Assembly (NCBI GenBank): GCA_028717105.1
Contig: JAQUOM010000005.1
Location: forward strand, 1-29,837
Length of the DNA stretch: 29,837 bases
Direction: 5' to 3'
Source: Candidatus Omnitrophota bacterium
Lineage (GTDB): Bacteria; Omnitrophota; Gorgyraeia; Velamenicoccales; Velamenicoccaceae
The notes under the pieces are model-generated. The model made no database searches. It was not told the DNA's origin and saw only the letters and a program-made list of their open reading frames with translations. The position numbers were made by a program, and so were the translations under genes. Positions 5,292 to 11,908 of the stretch are shown piece by piece (within the stretch, counting starts at the first letter, position 1; each line of letters begins with the position of its first letter).

Positions 5292-7523
5292 TCACTTTTG
5301 CGTTGGCTTGACCTGGAAGATTTCCGCGGCCAAATGGATACCGCGGGTGATGAGTTCGTCGTAAAAACTGGGGGCGTGCCCTGTTGAGACGAATTCACCG
5401 ATCACCTTGCCCGTATCTTTCTCAATCGACTTCTGTTTGAATTGAAAGATGTCGGCGAACTTGATATGCAGTTCGTCGTCCATGCCGGCAACCTCGGTGA
5501 CCTGGGTGACCTTTCTTGTCCCGTCGGACAACCGGGCCGTCTGGATGACGACATCGATGGCGGAGGCGGTCATTTCGCGGATGGCGCGGATGGGGAGCTC
5601 AACCCCGCTCATGAGGATCATGGAATCCAGACGCGTCAAAACATCGCGTGTGGAATTGGCGTGGATGGTGGTCAAAGAACCGTCGTGGCCCGTGTTCATG
5701 GCCTGGAGCATGTCCAGCGCTTCGCCGCCGCGGCACTCGCCGATGACGATACGGTCGGGGCGCATACGCAGGCAGTTGCGGAAAAGGTCGCGGATCGAAA
5801 TGGCGCCTTTGCCTTCGATGTTGGGCGGCCTGGATTCCAGGCGCACCCAATGCTCCTGATTCAGCTTCAATTCCGCGGCATCTTCGATGGTAACGATGCG
5901 TTCGTTCGAGGGAATAAAATCGGAAAGGATGTTTAAAAACGTCGTCTTGCCGGACCCGGTGCCGCCGGAAACAATAATGTTCTTGCGCGCCAAAACGCAG
6001 GCCGCCAGGAAATCCGCTATGTTGCGGTCCAGGCTGTCGAATCTCGCTATCAAGTCCTCGATCGTATAATGCTCGCGCGCGAATTTTCTGATCGTCAGGG
6101 TCGGGCCGGTCAAAGACAAGGGCGGAATGATCGCGTTGACACGCGAGCCGTCGGGAAGACGCGCATCCACCATCGGCACGGATTCGTCGATACGCCGGCC
6201 CAAAGGCGCGATGATCCTCTCGATGACGACCTTGACCTGGTCGTCGGAAATAAACTTTTTACTCGTCATTTCCACGCGGCCGTGCTTTTCGATATAAACC
6301 TGGTCTTTATTATTGACCATGATGTCGGAGATGTCCGGATCCCGCAGGAGTTCTTCTAAGGGGCCCAGGCCGAGGGCTTCGTCGGCGATCTCTTTGACAA
6401 GTTTTTCCCTGACCTCAAGGCTCGAAAGGAAGGCGCCCGTCTCGTCGGCCAAAAGGTTGGAGATGATCTTTTCGGCCTTCTCCCTCAATTCCTTCGCCTT
6501 CTTGGGGTTGTTGATCAGCTCCATGTCCAGGCGCTTCAAGTCGAGTTCTTCGATCAGGCGCGCATGGATACGCCGTTTGAGGCGCAGGATCTCATCCTCC
6601 TGCTCGATGGGCTTGATCCACTTGACCTTGTCCGAGAGCCCCATCATGTCCCAGAAGGTGCCGGCGGCCGGCACGTCTTCCTTTTTGATGGAGCGCAGGT
6701 CCGCCACTTCCTTATGGGCGATATAGAGGGATGGATTGGTGGTCAGTTCCTGGGCGAATTTTTTGATCCCGACGCTGACGCGGCTTGCCGGGCTGTCAAT
6801 CACGACAGGGACGCCGCGATTTAAAGCCAATCCGACGACGCGTCCGTCTGAAGGGATGCTGGAGATGATCTCGCAGGGAAGCGCAAGCTTGACTTCCTGC
6901 CACGAGAGGCCGGATTTGCTCTCCGCGCGGTTCAAAAGAAGCTTGATCATCTTGAGCGGAAAATGCAAGGACTGCAGCACGTCCAGGCCCCAGCGCGTCT
7001 CATAGACCGAAAGGATGTCGGGGGTAACGATAAAAAGAATGAGGTTGGAACGGTTAAAAATGCTGATCAGACTGTCGGTGAAGGCCCTTCCTCCGTCGAC
7101 AATGATAAAATCATAGTACGGCGCCAGCATCGCCGCGATCTTGCCGATGCGATCGCCGGTGATATGGGGCGACTGCTTGGGCCGCGTGATCGCCGGGAGA
7201 AAATCGATGCCGGCGGTCGAAACAAGGGTCATGTAGTTCTTGATGTTGCCGGTCTGCTCGATCTTGTCAAGGATGGAGATGATATCGAAAATGGAATACT
7301 GGGGGGTCGCATCGATCATGCGCGCCATGTCCTGGATCGCCTGAAGGTCCATATCCAGGAGCGCTACGCGCTTGCCTTCCTGCGCGAGGGCGATCGCGAG
7401 ATTGACGGCCAGCAAGGTCTTGCCGACGCCGCCCTTGGTGCTGAAGATCGTGATGATGTTCCCCGGCGTAGGCGAGGGAACAGCCGGAACGGCCGACGGA
7501 GCAGATGGGGTATTTTCAGGCAT
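5292..7523 (-). CDS. CpaE/TadZ-CpaF/TadA fusion: pilus-localisation ATPase joined to secretion motor ATPase
   Basis: One 743-aa protein with two ATPase modules. Residues 22-265 are a MinD/ParA-like CpaE/TadZ domain with the deviant Walker A K-G-G-V-G-K-T (30-36) and a D-F-I-I-V-D-G-G switch (138-145); this type positions Tad machinery at the membrane. A charged, helical linker (about 305-375) leads to a complete CpaF/TadA type IV secretion ATPase: N-terminal domain, Walker A G-G-T-G-S-G-K-T-T (520-528), Walker B R-I-V-I-G-E (591-596) and the His box G-H-D-G-S-L-T-T-I-H-A-N (612-623). It powers pilin extrusion from the cytoplasmic face. In most genomes these are separate adjacent genes, and here they share one frame with no stop or frameshift. 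A Pro/Ser-rich N-terminus precedes the first domain. It is the last gene of the visible cpaB-cpaC-cpaEF block. TadB and TadC do not follow. Confidence 0.9.
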   Translation of the reverse strand: MPENTPSAPSAVPAVPSPTPGNIITIFSTKGGVGKTLLAVNLAIALAQEGKRVALLDMDLQAIQDMARMIDATPQYSIFDIISILDKIEQTGNIKNYMTLVSTAGIDFLPAITRPKQSPHITGDRIGKIAAMLAPYYDFIIVDGGRAFTDSLISIFNRSNLILFIVTPDILSVYETRWGLDVLQSLHFPLKMIKLLLNRAESKSGLSWQEVKLALPCEIISSIPSDGRVVGLALNRGVPVVIDSPASRVSVGIKKFAQELTTNPSLYIAHKEVADLRSIKKEDVPAAGTFWDMMGLSDKVKWIKPIEQEDEILRLKRRIHARLIEELDLKRLDMELINNPKKAKELREKAEKIISNLLADETGAFLSSLEVREKLVKEIADEALGLGPLEELLRDPDISDIMVNNKDQVYIEKHGRVEMTSKKFISDDQVKVVIERIIAPLGRRIDESVPMVDARLPDGSRVNAIIPPLSLTGPTLTIRKFAREHYTIEDLIARFDSLDRNIADFLAACVLARKNIIVSGGTGSGKTTFLNILSDFIPSNERIVTIEDAAELKLNQEHWVRLESRPPNIEGKGAISIRDLFRNCLRMRPDRIVIGECRGGEALDMLQAMNTGHDGSLTTIHANSTRDVLTRLDSMILMSGVELPIRAIREMTASAIDVVIQTARLSDGTRKVTQVTEVAGMDDELHIKFADIFQFKQKSIEKDTGKVIGEFVSTGHAPSFYDELITRGIHLAAEIFQVKPTQK

Positions 7524-7610
7524 GGCTTTTTATTTAAAAAACGCTACGGGCACCGGAAAATCTTCGTATCGACGCATCTCATTTTCCCCTGATGCCTTGA
7601 CCCTGTCTTT

Positions 7611-9203
7611 TTAGTTCGCCTGGTACGCAATAGGCACTTCAACCCAGATTTCTTTCAACAAGAGGCCTTTCGGAAATACCGGATAAGGCGCCAACCGCTT
7701 GACCGTATAAACAGCGGCACGGTCGAGGAGCTTGTGGCCGGACGACTGGTTGACCACAACACCGACGAGCTGGCCGTTGGACAAAAGATGCAGGCTCATG
7801 ACGACTTCGCCGGACAAATTCGCCCTCTGCGCCTCGACCGGATAAGCGACATTCTTGTAGATGATGTCCTGGATGGAGCGCACATAGGCGTCGGCCGGCT
7901 CCTCATCCGGGCTCATCTTGCCCCGGTTGGACTCTTCGACATCCTGCAGCATATCGCCGTAACGGACGACTTTGGGCGTCAGGGAAACCACGAGTTCCGT
8001 GTTCCCTACCTGGAAATTTTTAGACCGGAAGAGCGCCCCGAAGATCGGCAAGTTGCCCAGCCCCGGGACCTGCTGAAGATTATTGGTCTGCTCGTTATCG
8101 ATAAGGCCGGCCAAAAAGATCGTCTCGTTGTTCTTCAGATAGAGCTCGGAAGAGACGTTGCGCGTTTTAAAACCGGGGGTGGTCGTCGAAATACTGGTGC
8201 CTGTCTGCACGGTAAGCTGCGTGGAAGAATCGATCGTTTTGATCTCGATCTCCAAGCTGCACTGGATGTCGCCGGTCTCTTTGACTTCCGGCTTGATATT
8301 CAGTTTGATGCCGTACTCGACGTAATCGACGGCCGTGGTCGTCGTGCCGCTGGAAACGCTGACGCTCGACAAGATGGGGACTTCGCCTCCAACGAGGATC
8401 TTGGCCTCCTTGCCGCTTAAAGCGACAAGTTTGGGGCGCGCCAGGGTCCGCGCCAGGTTGTCCTGCTCGAGAATATTCAGGGTCGCGGTCAGGGCCGTCC
8501 TGTCAAACTGGGACTGCCCGACCGCCTTGATAACATCGGCCGCCTGGCGGATCAGCGTGTGGGCGGCCGGCGTCGGAACTTCATTAAACACAAGGGACTG
8601 CGACCAGTTGATGCCCAACCTGTCGATGACTGTCTTGGCGATCTCGATCACCTGCACATCGATCTCCACCAACGGGTTGTCTTCTTTGAAAGTCACCAGG
8701 TCGATGGTCCTGGCGCGAAAATTCTCCAGGAGCTGCACGACAATGTCTTTCTTGCGCAACGGGACTTCGCCTAAAACAAAGACCTTTCTCTCCTGTTCTC
8801 CGACCTGGAAATACACGCCGCGCAGCCCCGCTGTCGCAAACAGGTCTTCAAGCCGTTTCTTGAGCTTCTTTAAATCCTCCTCGAAGACCCGGACCATCAC
8901 TTCGCGCTGACCGTAATCATCCCATATCTGAAGGTTCGTCTCTCCCGCTTCTTTGGCCGAAACCAGGATTTCCGTCCGGCTGGCTCCGACGACATCGGCG
9001 ATCTTCGGGTCGCCGATTGCGATCCGCTTGGGGTTGGCGACTTCCACGACCTTGGATTCCCCGACGACGACATCGAGCTGCCTGCCCAGATCGTAATCGG
9101 AAAAGAAAAATTCAGGATAGACCCGGGAAGGGGCGAACCACGCCCCCGCCGCCAGCATCACCATCGTCAACAATAGCCTTGCGAATGTTTTGGCTTTTTT
9201 CAT
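7611..9203 (-). CDS. cpaC: CpaC/RcpA-type pilus secretin with C-terminal TonB domain
   Basis: Outer-membrane channel of a Tad/Flp pilus. A signal peptide (1-29) is followed by the pilus secretin N-domain (about 38-107: V-V-V-G-E-S-K-V-V-E-V), a BON-like/N-domain region (about 112-172) and the secretin core (about 240-412) with V-P-I-L, Y-G-I-K-L, F-L-A-G-L-I and V-P-G-L-G-N-L-P-I-F-G-A-L-F. After the core, an acidic spacer (415-437) leads to about 90 residues resembling the TonB C-terminal fold: A-Y-P-V-E-A-Q-R-A-N-L-S-G-E-V-V, L-L-S-N-G-Q-L, and a conserved-looking P-Y-P-V-F-P-K-G near residues 506-513. Secretins of this type normally stop soon after the core, so the extra domain is unusual. 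It ends 87 bases before cpaEF and starts 5 bases after the cpaB stop, consistent with one operon. Confidence 0.88.
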   Translation of the reverse strand: MKKAKTFARLLLTMVMLAAGAWFAPSRVYPEFFFSDYDLGRQLDVVVGESKVVEVANPKRIAIGDPKIADVVGASRTEILVSAKEAGETNLQIWDDYGQREVMVRVFEEDLKKLKKRLEDLFATAGLRGVYFQVGEQERKVFVLGEVPLRKKDIVVQLLENFRARTIDLVTFKEDNPLVEIDVQVIEIAKTVIDRLGINWSQSLVFNEVPTPAAHTLIRQAADVIKAVGQSQFDRTALTATLNILEQDNLARTLARPKLVALSGKEAKILVGGEVPILSSVSVSSGTTTTAVDYVEYGIKLNIKPEVKETGDIQCSLEIEIKTIDSSTQLTVQTGTSISTTTPGFKTRNVSSELYLKNNETIFLAGLIDNEQTNNLQQVPGLGNLPIFGALFRSKNFQVGNTELVVSLTPKVVRYGDMLQDVEESNRGKMSPDEEPADAYVRSIQDIIYKNVAYPVEAQRANLSGEVVMSLHLLSNGQLVGVVVNQSSGHKLLDRAAVYTVKRLAPYPVFPKGLLLKEIWVEVPIAYQAN

Positions 9204-9208
9204 AAGGT

Positions 9209-10093
9209 CTATTTATTCATGATCATATTTGACTTTTCCGTCCCGCGGTAAATTTCGACGGTCGGCGGAGCCGGGGGTTCCTGCTTTTTCTCCTGGGGCT
9301 TCATCGTCGGCTGCTCCTCTTTCGTCGCCATGAACTCCTGGCCGAGATTGCTGAAGACGTATTGCCACAGGGCGTTAACCTCGACGGGAGGAACGGGTTC
9401 TATCGATGTCTCCAGGGGCGGCCGCAGGACCAGCCTTAGAGAGGCCCTCTGCTCAAGGGCAAAAGACAAAAGCGCCGTTTCACGCGGCGACAGGGCCAGC
9501 ATAATGATGAGGTCTGTCGGTGCCGTGGCGGGCTGCCCTCGCTGCGCCGGGATGTTCATGCCGCCTTCCACCCCCAAGACCAAAACATTCTGGAATAATG
9601 TAACGCTCACCATTTCTGTCACGGTCCGGCCGTCCACCTGGGCATTGTAAGGAAATGTGCCGATCAGGTCCACATAGTCGCTTGCCCGGATCTTGCCGCC
9701 GACCGCCGCCAGGAACGGAACGGTGATCGTGATGGCGCGCTTGCCTTGGGGCGTGCGCATGGCCAGGCTCGTGTCTTTCACGGCCAGGGTCAATTTCGTC
9801 GTCATGATCTGCTCACCGGGCGCGATCGCCGCCGCGGCGCGCCGTCCGGCAGCAAGGCTGGGCGAGTTGACGGCATTAGGCTGGACGTATTTTTCCGGGA
9901 TCGCCTCCATCTTCATCATGGATTCGTCGATCGTCGCGCCCGCGGCGATGGGTTGAGTGGCGACCAGCACATAGGCCTTCTTTTCTTCCCTGATGTACTT
10001 CTTTTCCGTCTGGGAGATGTAATTCCTCACCATCACCACAGCCACAAGCGCCAGCACAACCGCCAGAATAATACTGAGTTTTCTTTTATCCAC
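9209..10093 (-). CDS. cpaB: CpaB/RcpC Flp pilus assembly protein
   Basis: CpaB-like periplasmic protein anchored by one N-terminal membrane segment (residues 6-25). It is followed by a SAF domain (about 41-107: V-L-V-A-T-Q-P-I-A-A-G-A-T-I, A-I-A-P-G-E-Q-I) and the RcpC region (about 118-245) with Y-V-D-L-I-G-T-F. The family works with the secretin during Tad pilus assembly, possibly contacting peptidoglycan. The last 60 residues are Lys/Glu/Gln/Pro rich and probably disordered. It lies directly before the secretin gene with a 5-base gap, matching the usual cpaB-cpaC order. The length (294 aa) is typical of the family. TCGATG near the start and GGAGACATC (10095-10103) just upstream give a weak but usable ribosome site. 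Confidence 0.88.
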   Translation of the reverse strand: MDKRKLSIILAVVLALVAVVMVRNYISQTEKKYIREEKKAYVLVATQPIAAGATIDESMMKMEAIPEKYVQPNAVNSPSLAAGRRAAAAIAPGEQIMTTKLTLAVKDTSLAMRTPQGKRAITITVPFLAAVGGKIRASDYVDLIGTFPYNAQVDGRTVTEMVSVTLFQNVLVLGVEGGMNIPAQRGQPATAPTDLIIMLALSPRETALLSFALEQRASLRLVLRPPLETSIEPVPPVEVNALWQYVFSNLGQEFMATKEEQPTMKPQEKKQEPPAPPTVEIYRGTEKSNMIMNK

Positions 10094-10141
10094 TTCGATG
10101 TCTCCTTTGGCAGGCGAGACGTTGTTCTTGCCGTCCTTCTC

Positions 10142-11074
10142 TTACTGTAAAAGCTCGTTTTTGATCTCGATCTTGGCTTCGCGCCTCAGCCTGTCCGTCA
10201 AATCCTGGATACGCTGGGCCTGCTTTTGCTGCAGGAGCCCGTTCTTGATCTGATCGTAAACCGTCATGTTCGTCTCGGCCATCATATCGGTCAACTGCGG
10301 GACCTGGCCGCCGGTCACTTCATCGACCTTCACGATATAATAGCCTTTCGGCCCCTTGAAGATCGGGCTGACCTCTCCGGCATCCAGCGTTGCGGTCACC
10401 TCGTTGAATTTATCAAACTGTTCGGCCGCATTGATCGCCCCCATATCTCCGCCCTTGGAGGCCGTGGCGTCGATCGAACGCTCTTTGGCGAGCGCCGCGA
10501 AATCTCCGCCCTGGAGCAGCTGGATCAGGATGTCCTTCGCTGCCTGCTCCGAAGAAACGACGATCTGACGGGCATGGACCTGACGGGGTGCGGCAAACGC
10601 CTGCTTATACTGGCCGTAAAAAGCTTCTATTTCCGTCGGCTCGACGGCAATGCCCTTGGTTTCGTCGACGATCAGCTGGCGCGCCATGACGCCCTTCCGG
10701 AATTCTTCCATGGCCTCTTTGACATCTTTTTGTTTTTCGATGCCGCGGGACCTGGCCTCCTGATAAATCAACTCCTGCGTGATCAAATCATTGAGGTAAT
10801 TTTTCTTGGCTTCCGGGGTATTGATCTTGATCTCCGGAGAAAGGGCTTCGAGGTTCTTGATCTTTTCGTCAAAACTCTCAAGGGTGATCGTCTCGCCGTT
10901 CACCTTGGCCAGGACCGTGCCATAAACAGGCTGGGAACCCGGTTGGGCGACAGCCGAAGACGTTGCGGTCTTCGACCCCAGGGAGGTTTGGAACATCCCT
11001 TTTATCTGGTCGCAGCCGGCAAACAAAACAACGGCCGCCAAGAGCGTCAGAAGAATCCCTGATTTTCTCAACAT
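10142..11074 (-). CDS. Lipoprotein parvulin-type peptidyl-prolyl isomerase (SurA/PpiC-like)
   Basis: The N-terminus is a lipoprotein signal ending L-F-A-G-C, with Cys21 as the lipidation site, so the protein sits at the outer surface of a membrane in the periplasm. Residues about 55-140 form a SurA_N-like helical chaperone domain (L-N-D-L-I-T-Q-E-L-I-Y-Q-E-A). Residues about 152-255 are a PpiC-type rotamase: H-A-R-Q-I-V-V, G-G-D-F-A-A-L-A-K-E-R-S-I-D, G-G-D-M-G and a G-Y-Y-I-V-K-V-D-E-V end. Such proteins help fold exported proteins; here the secretin and CpaB encoded just downstream are likely clients, which is inference from position. AGGAG lies 7 bases before the ATG. It is the first gene of the secretion block and follows the inverted repeat at 11142-11174. 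It is comparable to the EpsD-type isomerases of export operons. Confidence 0.85.
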   Translation of the reverse strand: MLRKSGILLTLLAAVVLFAGCDQIKGMFQTSLGSKTATSSAVAQPGSQPVYGTVLAKVNGETITLESFDEKIKNLEALSPEIKINTPEAKKNYLNDLITQELIYQEARSRGIEKQKDVKEAMEEFRKGVMARQLIVDETKGIAVEPTEIEAFYGQYKQAFAAPRQVHARQIVVSSEQAAKDILIQLLQGGDFAALAKERSIDATASKGGDMGAINAAEQFDKFNEVTATLDAGEVSPIFKGPKGYYIVKVDEVTGGQVPQLTDMMAETNMTVYDQIKNGLLQQKQAQRIQDLTDRLRREAKIEIKNELLQ

Positions 11075-11141
11075 AGCTTTCTCCTTTTTTTGACCCCTAA
11101 AGCTTGTCTTTTAGTTTTTAAAACATCTTTATTGATAAGAA

Positions 11142-11174
11142 GTTATAAAATACCTATATTAGATATTTTATAAC
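11142..11174. promoter_or_regulatory. Perfect AT-rich inverted repeat upstream of the secretion operon
   Basis: An 11-bp arm (11142-11152) is repeated exactly inverted at 11164-11174 with an 11-base spacer, about 70 bases before the first gene of the secretion block. Symmetry and position fit an operator for a dimeric regulator. No -35/-10 pair was identified with confidence. Confidence 0.4.
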
Positions 11175-11568
11175 ACAAGTCTTTCTGCAAATCAACACAA
11201 ATCCAAAAGGAAACGAAACGTCCGGGAGAGAAAAAAATGACGGTCTGTATTTTTTGAGCATGAAGTTTCGTCCAGGCTCCGCCTTTGCGGCAATGGAAAA
11301 CCGTCTTGCTGTAGAACTGTCCTGATGAACAATAGGAAACCGAAATGAGACCGCAATTGGACTTTGGCTTCTGCTCGATTTTCGATTGCTCAATTGCTCT
11401 ATGAATTTTCGCTTTGCGAAAATTCATTAGCCCCAATCGGATTCCCATGAGGCCACGACTTGTGGAGCCGCGGGCGACGCAAGCCGTCCGGCCGAATGGG
11501 CCCCGAACCGACCGCGAAATGCTTTTTGTGAAGCGCTTGGTCTGGTTCGGAGGAATCGGCGCTAAAAC
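11175..11568. other. Non-coding gap between secretion operon and tRNA-Glu
   Basis: No gene is supported; short frames here have no ribosome site or family resemblance. On the minus strand, GACGGT (11300-11305) can pair with ACCGTC (11239-11244), followed by seven T (11231-11237). This may be a loose terminator for the tRNA-Glu transcript, although the loop is about 55 bases. It also holds the palindrome at 11401-11427 and a partial copy of the tRNA-Glu 3' end (11428-11444). Confidence 0.45.
11401..11427. repeat. Perfect 12-bp palindrome, loop of 3
   Basis: ATGAATTTTCGC, TTT, GCGAAAATTCAT. It resembles the palindrome just after tRNA-Val (29163-29181) in having a TTTT-G/C-C arm and a 3-base loop. 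Function unknown. Confidence 0.6.
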
Positions 11569-11646
11569 TGGTAGCCCCAACCGGATTTGAACCGGTGTCT
11601 TATGGCTGAGAACCACACGTCCTGGACCAGGCTAGACGATGGGGCC
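11569..11646 (-). tRNA. tRNA-Glu (anticodon CTC)
   Basis: On the minus strand the acceptor stem GGCCCCA pairs with TGGGGCT, the anticodon stem TGTGG/CCATA encloses loop TTCTCAG with anticodon CTC, and the T-arm is CCGGTTCAAATCCGG. The 3' CCA is encoded (11569-11571). It reads GAG codons and would be the partner of a UUC-anticodon tRNA-Glu elsewhere. It stands alone between gyrA and the pilus operon. Confidence 0.9.
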
Positions 11647-11908
11647 AAATCTGCGGAGCAAATACGGCTCTGAGGCGGCGTTTAAAAGTCCGACGAACAA
11701 AAGAACTTTAGCCGCCGAAGAGCCTTTCTATGCAATGCCGAATTGTCAAAAATTACAGAAAAACCGGTTCGCGAGTTCAACGGGCTGCCGAGTTAAGCGT
11801 CCTTTTCAACCCTTCGCTCGTCCACCCGTTAGAGAAAGTCGCCGCCGACGCAAGCCGTCAGAAGACTGTCCTTCTCTGACAAGGCCTGCCCGCAACCCGT
11901 TAACCGGG

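Noticed and set aside
5144..5387. Plus-strand frame starting at ATG 5144 with AGGAGGT 10 bases upstream
   Set aside because: About a third of it is antisense to the end of cpaEF, the sequence is low quality (Arg/Gly/Cys rich) and no family is recognised. The ribosome site is probably coincidental.
11321..11346. CTGATGA ... CGAAA, hammerhead-ribozyme-like core on the plus strand
   Set aside because: The stretch between the two core elements cannot form stem II, so no hammerhead fold is possible.
11143..11616. Long minus-strand frames between the isomerase gene and tRNA-Glu
   Set aside because: One overlaps tRNA-Glu, they overlap each other in different frames, and none has a ribosome site or recognisable domain.
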